DNA from: Spirochaetales bacterium Spiro_05
GTDB lineage: Bacteria; Spirochaetota; Spirochaetia; Sphaerochaetales; Sphaerochaetaceae
Direction of reading: 5' to 3'
Length of the DNA: 64,000 nt
Assembly (NCBI GenBank): GCA_001603115.1
Contig: LVBG01000011.1
Location: 17,722-81,721 of the forward strand
In this document: one piece after another, positions 8,720 to 16,836 of the stretch
How the letters are laid out: the number at the start of each line of letters is the position of its first letter
How positions within the stretch are numbered: the stretch's first letter is position 1
Translations under genes and position numbers: made by a program
The notes under the pieces: model-generated
Databases searched by the model: none
Seen by the model: the letters and a program-made list of their open reading frames with translations, nothing else
Told to the model about the DNA's origin: nothing

Positions 8720-9376
8720 ATGAATCACACGGTTCGGTTTCTGATAGTGGATGACCATCCGCTCTTCCGCCAGGGTCTGGTCAGCGTTATCGAGAATGTG
8801 CGTTCCTATAAGGTAGCAGCCCAGGCAACCACCATAGCAGAAGCGCTGACCCTGCTTGAGCAGGTGCAGGTCCAGATGGCTCTCATCGATATCTCCCTGC
8901 AGCAGGAGAACGGGCTTGAACTGGTCAAGACACTCAAGGCTACCAGGCCGGAGATCCAGTGCATTGTGGTCTCAATGTATGACGAGATCATCTATGCATC
9001 AAGCGCCCTGAAGGCAGGGGCCCGCGGCTATATCATGAAACAAGAGGCTGCATCAAGCCTGCTCGATGCCATCGCCTTGGTGCTCAAGGGAAAAGTGTAC
9101 CTCTCCCCACCCATGCGCGAGCGCATGCTCGATACCCTGTTGCAGCCTGAGGCCAACGATGAGATTGAGGCAGTGAAGCTGCTCAGTCTCCGTGAGATGG
9201 AGGTCCTCCGTCTTTTGGGGCAGGGCTTTGGGGTCTCTGAGATTGGGCAGACACTCAACCTTTCGGTAAAAACCATCAATGTCTACCGGGACAACATTCG
9301 CCACAAACTCTCCATAAGCGATGCCGGAGCCCTGCGCAAGTTTGCAATCAAGTGGGTGAAAAGCAACGAACGTTGA
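8720..9376 (+). CDS. NarL/LuxR-type response regulator
   Basis: 218 aa. The receiver domain (residues 3-120) shows the acidic pocket VDDHP (Asp11, Asp12), the phosphorylation site Asp57 in ALIDIS, and the conserved lysine in GYIMKQ. A GerE/LuxR helix-turn-helix follows at about 150-210 (LSLREMEVLRLLGQG ... VKTINVYRDNIRHKL). It lies 3 bases behind the LacI-sensor kinase and is its evident partner. Its 3' end overlaps the first inverted-repeat promoter region of the ABC operon, which it is likely to control. Confidence 0.93.
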   Translation: MNHTVRFLIVDDHPLFRQGLVSVIENVRSYKVAAQATTIAEALTLLEQVQVQMALIDISLQQENGLELVKTLKATRPEIQCIVVSMYDEIIYASSALKAGARGYIMKQEAASSLLDAIALVLKGKVYLSPPMRERMLDTLLQPEANDEIEAVKLLSLREMEVLRLLGQGFGVSEIGQTLNLSVKTINVYRDNIRHKLSISDAGALRKFAIKWVKSNER

Positions 9377-9400
9377 CAAAGCCTAGGACAAACGTCCTAG
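9372..9400 (+). promoter_or_regulatory. Candidate promoter/operator 1 of the sugar ABC operon
   Basis: TTGACA (9372-9377) is followed by a perfect 7-bp inverted repeat CTAGGAC-AAAC-GTCCTAG (9383-9400) occupying the place of the spacer and -10 box. It may be an operator or a short hairpin ending the two-component transcript. No strong -10 box is visible. Confidence 0.4.
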
Positions 9401-9475
9401 AGGATTTCCAGACAAACAACCGGTGGCGTGGGCATCGGCGCCCTTCTAGTATACAGATAAGGGAGCCTGCTTTCA

Positions 9476-9490
9476 GTACAAGCGTTGTAC
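9476..9490. promoter_or_regulatory. Candidate operator 2: perfect inverted repeat
   Basis: GTACAA-GCG-TTGTAC, perfect 6-bp arms, 70-84 bases before the binding-protein gene. Its size and symmetry suit a dimeric regulator such as the neighbouring NarL-type protein. Confidence 0.45.
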
Positions 9491-9521
9491 GAAGTCAGGA
9501 TTTTCCCCAAAAGTTTGGCAC

Positions 9522-9541
9522 ATATGTCTTGGACATATACA
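9522..9541 (+). promoter_or_regulatory. Candidate operator 3 overlapping the -10 box
   Basis: Perfect inverted repeat ATATGTC-TTG-GACATAT (9522-9538) overlapping TATACA at 9536-9541. A TTTGGC/TTGGCA -35-like hexamer lies 15-16 bases upstream. The ribosome site AAGGAGG (9546-9552) and the ATG at 9560 follow directly. Confidence 0.5.
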
Positions 9542-9559
9542 ACGTAAGGAGGAATCTGT

Positions 9560-10912
9560 ATGAAACGGAACATGCGAATTGTCGTAAGTTTTCTGCTGAT
9601 CGCCTGTATGAGTTTCTCTCTGTTCGCCGCCGGACAGACCGAAGCTGCAAAGGCACCTGCACGCAAGGTCATCAACCTGTGGAGCTTCACCGATGAAGTC
9701 CCCAAGATGATCGACAAGTACAAGGAACTGAACCCCAATTGGGATTATGATGTGAACGTCACCATCATTGCCACCACCGACGGTGCCTATCAGCCCGCAC
9801 TTGATGCGGCATTGGCAGCAGGTGGGGCAAATGCACCTGACATCTACACTGCAGAATCCGCTTTTGTGTTGAAGTACACCCAAGGTGATGCTTCCCATTT
9901 TGCGGCTCCCTACAAGTCCTTGGGCATCGATGTTGCCAAGAAGCTGAAGGAAGCTGACATCGCTCCCTACACCGTTGAGATCGGCACCAACACCAAGGGT
10001 GATCTGGTCGGCTTGGGCTACCAGGCAACCGGCGGTGCATTCATCTATCGCCGCTCCATCGCAAAAGACGTCTGGGGCACCGATGATCCAGCAGTCATCA
10101 AAACCAAGGTCGGACCGGGTTGGGACAAATTCTTCCAGGCTGCAGAAGACCTGAGAAAGAAAAACTACGCCATCATCAGCGGTGATGGAGACATCTGGCA
10201 CGCCATCGAAGGCGCTTCTGCGAAGGGCTGGATTGTGGATGACAAGCTCTTCATCGATCCTGATCGCGAGATGTTCATCGACGTTGCAAAGACCATGCTT
10301 GAGAAGGGCTATCACAACGATACCCGTGACTGGACTGATGCATGGTTTGCCGACATGAAAGATGCTGGTGCCAAGAAAGTCTTCGGTTTCTTTGGTCCTG
10401 CATGGTTGATCAACTACGTCATGGCCGGCAACAGCGGCGGCACCAAGCCCGGTGAAGGCACCTATGGTGACTGGGCAGTTTGCGAACCTCCTGTGGGCTT
10501 CTTCTGGGGCGGCACGTGGTTGATCACCAACGACAAGAGCCCTGTCAAGGACGCAGTCGGCGACTTCATCGAATGGGTCACCCTCGACAGCTCCGAGACT
10601 GGTCTGCAGTACTACTGGGCCAACGGCACCCTCAATGGGCCCGGCGGAACCAAGGACACTGTTGCCTCCGGTACGGTCATGAAGAAGAGCGACGGCACCC
10701 TGCCGTTCCTCGGTGGACAGGATATGTTTGACGTATTCGTACCCGCCGGCGCCTTCGCCTCTGGAAGAAACAAGACCCAGTACGATGAGACCATCAACAC
10801 TTACTGGCGTGACCAGGTCCGCTCTTACAGTGCAGGCAACAAGAGCCGCGCTGCAGCCATTGCTGAATTCAAGCAGCAGGTAGCTGACAACCTCGCCATC
10901 GCAGTCAAATAA
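9560..10912 (+). CDS. Carbohydrate ABC transporter substrate-binding protein
   Basis: 450 aa family 1 solute-binding protein. It starts with a signal peptide (MKRNMRIVVSFLLIACMSF). LIAC resembles a lipobox, but the hydrophobic run continues past it to FAAGQTE, so signal peptidase I cleavage is also possible. The mature protein opens with INLWSFTDEVPK, typical of sugar-binding members, and is tryptophan- and aspartate-rich. It binds an oligosaccharide outside the inner membrane and delivers it to the two permeases that follow. The GH3 beta-glucosidase further down points to a beta-linked glucoside. No ATPase gene is in the operon. Confidence 0.9.
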   Translation: MKRNMRIVVSFLLIACMSFSLFAAGQTEAAKAPARKVINLWSFTDEVPKMIDKYKELNPNWDYDVNVTIIATTDGAYQPALDAALAAGGANAPDIYTAESAFVLKYTQGDASHFAAPYKSLGIDVAKKLKEADIAPYTVEIGTNTKGDLVGLGYQATGGAFIYRRSIAKDVWGTDDPAVIKTKVGPGWDKFFQAAEDLRKKNYAIISGDGDIWHAIEGASAKGWIVDDKLFIDPDREMFIDVAKTMLEKGYHNDTRDWTDAWFADMKDAGAKKVFGFFGPAWLINYVMAGNSGGTKPGEGTYGDWAVCEPPVGFFWGGTWLITNDKSPVKDAVGDFIEWVTLDSSETGLQYYWANGTLNGPGGTKDTVASGTVMKKSDGTLPFLGGQDMFDVFVPAGAFASGRNKTQYDETINTYWRDQVRSYSAGNKSRAAAIAEFKQQVADNLAIAVK

Positions 10913-10928
10913 CCTCTGATTGGTTTTG

Positions 10929-10959
10929 GGTGCAGGGGGAGCGCAACTCCTCCTGCACC
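10929..10959 (+). promoter_or_regulatory. Hairpin after the binding-protein gene
   Basis: A 13-bp stem (GGTGCAGGGGGAG / CTCCTCCTGCACC, one G-T pair) with a CGCAA loop and no T-run after it. Hairpins here usually protect the binding-protein mRNA and let only part of transcription reach the permeases, giving more binding protein than channel. Confidence 0.7.
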
Positions 10960-11050
10960 TGCTGTCCTGCTCGCTTCTGGCATCATGAGGATGGAAGTCC
11001 TGACTTTGGCTCTGTTCGATGCACGGTAACACTTACTGGAGGATCTGCTC

Positions 11051-12016
11051 ATGCGCAATAAAGGCGTTAACTATGCGAAGTACGGATATATATTTTCCAT
11101 TCCTTTCGTGCTTACATTTCTGATTTTCTCCCTCTATCCGACCATCTTTACTGCTGTCATTGGGTTTACTGACCTGCGGGGTATGGGAAGAACCGAATTC
11201 AATTTCCTCAAGCAGCCCTTTGACAACTTCGTCCTGATTCTGAACAATCCGACCTTCAGGAAGTCTTTGGGGACCACAGCTATCATCTGGTTGATGAACT
11301 TCATTCCCCAGATTCTGCTCTCCTTGTTACTGACCGCCTGGTTCACCACCCGTCGCTTCAAGATCAGGGGGCAGGGAGCCTTCAAGGTCTTGCTCTATAT
11401 GCCAAACATCATCACTGCGGCAACCATCGCCATCCTGTTCAATTCACTCTTCGGTTATCCGAAGGGTCCGGTCAACGACCTGTTCATGCGCTTCGGCTGG
11501 CTGGATGCACCGGCGAATTTCCACATGCAGAAGTGGACGGCTCGGGGTGTCGTCGCTTTCATCCAGTTCTGGATGTGGTATGGCAACTCCATGATCGTTC
11601 TCATTGCCGGGGTGCTTGGCATCGATCCGACCCTCTTCGAGGCTGCCGAAATCGATGGGGCCACCTCCACGCAGATCTTCTTCAAGATCACCTTGCCCAG
11701 GCTCAAGACCATCCTGCTCTATGTCCTGATCACCAGCATGATCGGTGGCCTGCAGATGTTCGATATCCCTCGTCTCTTCTTGTGGGGAGGACCTGATAGT
11801 GCAACGCTCACCGCGAGCCTCTTCATCTACAACCAGGCCTTCAGCGGAAGCTACCTGTACAATCGAGCTGCAGCTGCAAGCATGATCATGTTTCTTATCA
11901 TCGTCGTTCTTTCTGCCGCTCTCTTCCATCTCATGCGGGACAAGGATGAGGCCAAATTCAGAAAAGCAGAGAGACTGCGCATCCGTAATGCAAAGAAGCA
12001 GGGGGAGCTCGTATGA
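11051..12016 (+). CDS. Sugar ABC transporter permease (MalF/UgpA type)
   Basis: 321 aa, six predicted membrane segments, first at residues about 9-30. The ATPase-docking EAA loop is visible as EAAEIDGATSTQIFFKITLP near residue 200. A GGAGG site precedes the ATG. Its last bases overlap the start of the second permease (ATGA), so translation is coupled. Together they form the membrane channel for the sugar delivered by the preceding binding protein. Confidence 0.9.
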   Translation: MRNKGVNYAKYGYIFSIPFVLTFLIFSLYPTIFTAVIGFTDLRGMGRTEFNFLKQPFDNFVLILNNPTFRKSLGTTAIIWLMNFIPQILLSLLLTAWFTTRRFKIRGQGAFKVLLYMPNIITAATIAILFNSLFGYPKGPVNDLFMRFGWLDAPANFHMQKWTARGVVAFIQFWMWYGNSMIVLIAGVLGIDPTLFEAAEIDGATSTQIFFKITLPRLKTILLYVLITSMIGGLQMFDIPRLFLWGGPDSATLTASLFIYNQAFSGSYLYNRAAAASMIMFLIIVVLSAALFHLMRDKDEAKFRKAERLRIRNAKKQGELV

Positions 12017-12858
12017 AAAGCCTGAAAGCATCCACCAACATCACCAAGACCATCATCTACGTTGTCTGCATCTTTCTTGCAATCCTCAGCGTCTTCCCCT
12101 TCTTGGTTATGTTCATCAACGCTACCCGCAGCACCTTCCAGATTCAGCAGGATTCAGTCTCACTGCTCCCTTCCAAATACTTGGCGAGCAACTGGGCTGT
12201 TTTCAAAGGAAAGAGTTTCAATCCGGTCGTTGGTTTTGTGAACTCAATGCTGAGTAGCGGCGGGGCAACGCTGTGCGCCGTCTACTTCTCCTCGTTGACA
12301 GCCTATGCGCTGGTCGCGTATAGCTGGAAACTGCGTCAGCCGTTCTTCACCTTCATCCTGGCAGTGCTGATGATACCGGCACAAGTGACAGGCATCGGCT
12401 TCTATCAGTTCATGTACCGAATTGGTTGGACAAACAGCCTCTTGCCGCTGATTTTCCCGGCGATAGCCTCTCCGTCCATGGTTTTCTTCATGCGTCAGTA
12501 CCTGATGGCGACCCTCTCGCTCGATATCGTCAATTCAGCCCGTATCGATGGGGCGGGGGAGTTCTATACCTTCAACCGTATCATTCTTCCGATCATGAAG
12601 CCGGCGATGGCCACCCAGGCGATCTTTACCTTTGTGTTCAGCTGGAACAGCTTGTTCATCCCGTTGATCCTCTTGACCAACAGCAAGAAGTACACCATGC
12701 CGATCATGGTGAGCTTGCTGCGCGGTGACATCTACAAGACTGAATATGGTGCGGTCTATCTTGGCTTGTCCCTGACAGTCCTTCCCTTGTTTGTGATTTA
12801 TTTCCTCCTTTCCAAGTACATCATTGCAGGTGTAGCCTTGGGAGCTCTGAAGGAGTAA
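12013..12858 (+). CDS. Sugar ABC transporter permease (MalG type)
   Basis: 281 aa with six predicted membrane segments. The EAA-type loop reads NSARIDGAGEFYTFNRIILP near residue 180, close to the MalG family pattern. It is the second half of the channel and overlaps the first permease by 4 bases. The operon has no ATPase, so a shared MsmK/UgpC-type ATPase encoded elsewhere probably energises it. Confidence 0.9.
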   Translation: MKSLKASTNITKTIIYVVCIFLAILSVFPFLVMFINATRSTFQIQQDSVSLLPSKYLASNWAVFKGKSFNPVVGFVNSMLSSGGATLCAVYFSSLTAYALVAYSWKLRQPFFTFILAVLMIPAQVTGIGFYQFMYRIGWTNSLLPLIFPAIASPSMVFFMRQYLMATLSLDIVNSARIDGAGEFYTFNRIILPIMKPAMATQAIFTFVFSWNSLFIPLILLTNSKKYTMPIMVSLLRGDIYKTEYGAVYLGLSLTVLPLFVIYFLLSKYIIAGVALGALKE

Positions 12859-12903
12859 GTGTGTACTCCCCGTGTGGGGGAATTTGGTAAGGAGTTTGAA
12901 TAC

Positions 12904-15261
12904 ATGCAGCAGAATCGAGAGCGGGCCGTTGAGCTCCTGAAGAAGATGACTATCGAAGAAAAAGTCGCCCAATTGGTATCTGCGTGGCTGGAAATAGACT
13001 TGGATGGAACCTTTGCTGTACGTGAGTATGGGGCAAAGGAGAGCCTGAAGGGCGATTTGCACAAGCAGGTGCTCGGCAAGGGCATCGGGCAGCTGACCAG
13101 ACCCTACGGGACGATGGCCAACGATGCGCATCTCCAAGCCAAGGCCATCAACAAGATTCAGCGCTACTTGGTAAAGGAGACTCGGCTCGGTATCCCTGCC
13201 ATGCTCCACGAAGAGTGTCTTACCGGAGCGATGGTCAAGGGGGCGACGGTTTTCCCGTCCGCCCTGAACTATGGCTCTACATGGGATCCCCAGCTTGTGG
13301 GGCAGGTCTCCAAGGCCATTGGTGAGGAGCTGCGCAGCCTGGGTATCCACCAAGGGCTCGCTCCTGTTCTTGATGTCGCTCGTGATGCTCGTTGGGGCAG
13401 ACTGGAAGAGACTTTCAGTGAAGACCCCTATCTGTGCGGCATGATGGGCATCTCATATGTCAAGGGATTGCAAGGAACCAAGCGGACCCCGTTGGCGACG
13501 CTCAAGCACTTTGTCGGCCACTCCTATGGGGAGGGGGCTAGAAACCACGCTCCGGTACACATCGGTCCAAGGGAGCTGCTCAACACCTTTGCACTTCCCT
13601 TTGAGATGGTGGTCAAGCACGCTCATCCAGGCTCGGTCATGCCGGCATATCACGATATTGATGGAATCCCGTGCACCAGCAACAAGGCCTTGGTGACGGA
13701 CTTGCTGAAGAAACAGTGGGGCTTCGATGGGTTGGTGGTCGGCGACTATGAGGCGGTGGTGCAGCTTTTGTATGACCACAGGGTTGCTTCTGATATGGCA
13801 GAGGCTGCCGCCCTTGCATTCAATGCCGGAATGGATATCGAACTTCCGGGCTTCACCGTCTTCAAGGAAGGTTTGATCGAGGCTCTCTATCGGGGCTTGG
13901 TCTCTGACAAAGCACTCGACGATGCAGTGCTGAGGGTATTGGAAGAGAAGTATCGCCAAGGGCTGTTCGAGCAGCCGTACATCCAGGAAGATGCAATCGA
14001 CCTGAATTCTGAGAAGAACCACAAGCTTGCGGTTAAGGTGGCAGAAGCTTCAATGGTTCTGCTGAAGAATGAGGGCCTGCTTCCCTTGAAGAGCGGCAAG
14101 CGTATCGCCCTTGTAGGCCCGCTCGCTGACCATCCGTATGCCATGTTCGGTGGCTACAGCCCACCGGTGCATCTGCAAGGCTCCCATGGGCCTGAGGAGA
14201 CGCTGCCTTCCTCGACGATGACGATCAAGGAAGCGCTTGAGCTGTACGCCAAGGAGTGCCAGCTGACCTTTGAACCGGGGTGCATGCTCTACGAGAATCA
14301 GGTCGAACGGGCCATATTCTTCCCAGGAGATGTTCAGGAGCAGGATACTCCCTCCTCACATGAGCTGAGCAAGGATACACGCAGGATCAGCAGGGCGGTG
14401 GAAGCGGTGCAACATGCCGATCTTGCTGTTTTGGTGGTAGGGGATCTTGCCGGTCTTTTCCAAAACGGAACAGTAGGCGAGGGCTCTGATACCGCAAGCC
14501 TGAAACTGCCTGGAATTCAGGAAGAGCTGCTCAACAGCGTGCTCGCCACGGGAAAACCTGTTGTGGTGGTTCTTGTAAGCGGAAGGCCCTATGCGATTGA
14601 GGAAGCCGTACAGAAAGCTGGTGCAATCCTGGCAACCTGGCTGCCCGGAGAAGGCGGAGGGGAAGCGGTGGCTCGTACTCTAGTGGGTTTGAACAACCCT
14701 GGGGGGAAGAGTCCGCTCTCCTTCCCCAAGACAGCAGGTGCTATGCCCTACACCTACAACTTTGCCAAGAAGGCAGGGGGGCTTCCCCGTCAGAAACAGT
14801 TTGGGGCCAACTTCCCCTTCGGTCATGGGCTGAGTTACACCAGCTTTGCTTGGGATGATTTTGTCTTGGAGAACCCGATGGTGGGCACTGATGGGGAGTT
14901 CGTCTTCTCGCTTACCGTGAGGAACATCGGCGATGTTGCGGGAGATGAGGTGGTACAGGTCTATATCCATGACCAGATGGCTTCCATCGTCCGTCCGGTG
15001 AAAGAGCTCAAGGCATTTGCACGTCTCCATCTTGAAGCTGGGGAGAAGAAAAAAGTGACCTTTACCCTTCCGGTGGACCTGTTCTCCTTTGTTGGGGAGC
15101 AGATGCAGCGGGTCCTTGAATGCGGGAGCTTCGACCTGATGGTTGGAAGAAGCAGTGAGGATCTGGTATTTGTTCGTGAGCTATCGATCCTCGGGGAGTC
15201 TGCTGTGCTGGCCAAACAGTGGCATTGCCTCTCCTCGGTGGTCGTTTCGAGTACTGACTGA
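12904..15261 (+). CDS. Glycoside hydrolase family 3 beta-glucosidase
   Basis: 785 aa from the chosen ATG, which has TAAGGAG 9 bases upstream; an earlier in-frame GTG at 12859 has none. It has no signal peptide, so it should act in the cytoplasm on imported sugars. The N-terminal barrel carries the catalytic nucleophile in DGLVVGDYEAV (about Asp281). The C-terminal sandwich has VGEGSDTASL with the likely acid/base glutamate. A fibronectin-III-like domain (near 660-740, VRNIGDVAGDEVVQVYI) ends the protein. All three are standard for GH3 beta-glucosidases or xylosidases, and sequence alone does not fix the sugar. It ends the ABC operon; a small GC-rich hairpin lies between the permease and this gene. 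Confidence 0.92.
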   Translation: MQQNRERAVELLKKMTIEEKVAQLVSAWLEIDLDGTFAVREYGAKESLKGDLHKQVLGKGIGQLTRPYGTMANDAHLQAKAINKIQRYLVKETRLGIPAMLHEECLTGAMVKGATVFPSALNYGSTWDPQLVGQVSKAIGEELRSLGIHQGLAPVLDVARDARWGRLEETFSEDPYLCGMMGISYVKGLQGTKRTPLATLKHFVGHSYGEGARNHAPVHIGPRELLNTFALPFEMVVKHAHPGSVMPAYHDIDGIPCTSNKALVTDLLKKQWGFDGLVVGDYEAVVQLLYDHRVASDMAEAAALAFNAGMDIELPGFTVFKEGLIEALYRGLVSDKALDDAVLRVLEEKYRQGLFEQPYIQEDAIDLNSEKNHKLAVKVAEASMVLLKNEGLLPLKSGKRIALVGPLADHPYAMFGGYSPPVHLQGSHGPEETLPSSTMTIKEALELYAKECQLTFEPGCMLYENQVERAIFFPGDVQEQDTPSSHELSKDTRRISRAVEAVQHADLAVLVVGDLAGLFQNGTVGEGSDTASLKLPGIQEELLNSVLATGKPVVVVLVSGRPYAIEEAVQKAGAILATWLPGEGGGEAVARTLVGLNNPGGKSPLSFPKTAGAMPYTYNFAKKAGGLPRQKQFGANFPFGHGLSYTSFAWDDFVLENPMVGTDGEFVFSLTVRNIGDVAGDEVVQVYIHDQMASIVRPVKELKAFARLHLEAGEKKKVTFTLPVDLFSFVGEQMQRVLECGSFDLMVGRSSEDLVFVRELSILGESAVLAKQWHCLSSVVVSSTD

Positions 15262-15361
15262 CCGTTTGTTTGATGCTTTTTTTACCTCCACCTCCGGCAC
15301 CTTGTCTGGTATTCACGCAACCAGGCAGGGTGTCACTTTATTGGCGAAGGTCTCCAACTTC

Positions 15362-15389
15362 TTGCATTTCAGGTAAACTGGTCTATCAT
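15362..15389 (+). promoter_or_regulatory. Promoter of the AmmeMemoRadiSam operon
   Basis: TTGCAT, a 16-bp spacer and TATCAT, then a leader with AAGGAG (15406-15411) before the ATG at 15422. Confidence 0.5.
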
Positions 15390-15421
15390 GGAAACCAGAC
15401 AGAGTAAGGAGATGCCATCGT

Positions 15422-16270
15422 ATGATACGACAAGCCCTGTACGCCGGTTCCTGGTATCCAGCAGAAGCGAAGGATCTGCAAGCATTGGTCGCCCAATCCC
15501 TCGAAGAGGCACGAAAGAGAGCCACCTATCAGCGGGGGCCTTATCGGTTTGCTGTCTTGCCCCACGCAGGGCTCTTCTACTCGAAGGCGGGAATTGCTCC
15601 ATTTTTCAACGCTTCGTACCCTGACCTGGAGCGTATCCTCATCGTTGGTCCCAGCCACTATGCAAACCTCAAGAGCGACCTCCTTGCATCTGCACCCCTT
15701 TCTGGATGCCAGACGCCTCTGGGTCTTCTGGAAAGCTTCAACCTGGGTTCAGCCCAGGACAAGTATTTTTCAGCCATCCAAAGCGAGCATGCCCTGGAGA
15801 TGGTTCTTCCTTATATTGCCAGCATGAGCAATCCTCCCAAGGTGGGTCTTGCCCTGATCTCCCACTTCTCCGAGCCTTCACACATTCACACCATTGCCGA
15901 TCAGTTGCTCAGTGAATTGGGGGAGGAGCATCTTCGTTCAGGCAACACAGCGGTGATCGCGAGCAGTGATTTCACCCATTACGGACCGCGATTCGGCTAT
16001 ACCCCCTACCAAAATGGAGCTCCCAAGAAGGTACGGGAAGATGATCTTGCACTCTCGCACCTACTGTGTGAGGGAAGGGTGGAGGATGCGTTTTCCTTCT
16101 GTGCCGCGCATCGAAGCACCGTCTGTGGGTATGCACCTGCCTTGGTGGTGTCTGAGCTTGCCCACCGCCTGAAGTGCACCGGTTGGGTTGCCGACTACTA
16201 CACCTCCCAGGACATCAGCTTTTCCGAAGATGCCAACTTTGTTGCATATTCCACCATTCTCTGGAGGTGA
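15422..16270 (+). CDS. MEMO family protein (AmmeMemoRadiSam system protein B)
   Basis: 282 aa. MEMO-family marks are RQALYAGSWYPA at the N-terminus, LPHAGLFYSKAG near residue 45, VGPSHYAN near 77, and SSDFTHYGPRFGY near 183, which together supply the conserved His/Asp/Cys metal-site residues. The family is related to class III extradiol dioxygenases, but its bacterial reaction is unknown. It is first in a tight three-gene unit with AMMECR1 and a radical SAM protein, the combination that defines the AmmeMemoRadiSam group. Confidence 0.9.
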   Translation: MIRQALYAGSWYPAEAKDLQALVAQSLEEARKRATYQRGPYRFAVLPHAGLFYSKAGIAPFFNASYPDLERILIVGPSHYANLKSDLLASAPLSGCQTPLGLLESFNLGSAQDKYFSAIQSEHALEMVLPYIASMSNPPKVGLALISHFSEPSHIHTIADQLLSELGEEHLRSGNTAVIASSDFTHYGPRFGYTPYQNGAPKKVREDDLALSHLLCEGRVEDAFSFCAAHRSTVCGYAPALVVSELAHRLKCTGWVADYYTSQDISFSEDANFVAYSTILWR

Positions 16271-16275
16271 TGGGG

Positions 16276-16836
16276 ATGACCAAGCAGGTACAGAAAACGT
16301 TGCTGCTGCTGGCTCGCGAGGCGATTGCTGGTACGCTTGCCCATGCTGCACAGCCAGTGTATGAGCAGCTGAAGCGAGAGAAGAAGAGCCCCTACACCCA
16401 AGAGTTGGGTGCATTTGTCACGCTCCACACCCAAGAAGGGGAGCTGAGGGGGTGCATCGGCAATCTGTGGGGGGTGAGCCCGCTCTATCAGATGATACCC
16501 GATCTTGCACGCCAAGCCGCCTTCTCAGACCCCAGGTTCAGGCCGATAAGTGAGGAAGAGCTCCCCTCCTTGGTGCTTGAGATCAGCATCTTGAGCAAGA
16601 TGCAGGTGTTGCAGGATTGGCGTGACATCCGTCTTGGCAGCGACGGGGTGCTCCTCACCCACCACTATCACCGAGCGGTGTTCCTTCCCCAGGTAGCAAC
16701 CGAACAGGGCTGGGACCTGGAGACCATGCTGCGGCAGCTGTGCCGAAAGGCAGGCCTTCCAGATCTTGCCTACACCGATGAGCTCTGCCGCTTTGAGGTG
16801 TTCCAAGCTGAGGTGTTCGATGAGACTTCAGTGTGA
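16276..16836 (+). CDS. AMMECR1 domain protein (AmmeMemoRadiSam system protein A)
   Basis: 186 aa from the ATG at 16276, which has GGAGG 8 bases upstream; the ATG at 16270 is too close to it. The AMMECR1 hallmark LRGCIGNLWG is present near residue 58, with AFSDPRFRPISEEEL near residue 82. The molecular role of the family is unknown. It starts 5 bases after the MEMO gene and overlaps the radical SAM gene by 17 bases, so the three proteins are probably made together. Confidence 0.9.
   Translation: MTKQVQKTLLLLAREAIAGTLAHAAQPVYEQLKREKKSPYTQELGAFVTLHTQEGELRGCIGNLWGVSPLYQMIPDLARQAAFSDPRFRPISEEELPSLVLEISILSKMQVLQDWRDIRLGSDGVLLTHHYHRAVFLPQVATEQGWDLETMLRQLCRKAGLPDLAYTDELCRFEVFQAEVFDETSV

Noticed and set aside
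9473-11032. A 519-aa minus-strand open frame across the sugar-binding protein gene
   Set aside because: It reads opposite a well-supported ABC binding protein, lacks any domain, and results from the codon bias of the real gene.
15270-15345. Terminator after the GH3 gene
   Set aside because: Only an imperfect stem (CCTTGTCTGGT / ACCAGGCAGGG) without a following T-run is present; not strong enough to list.
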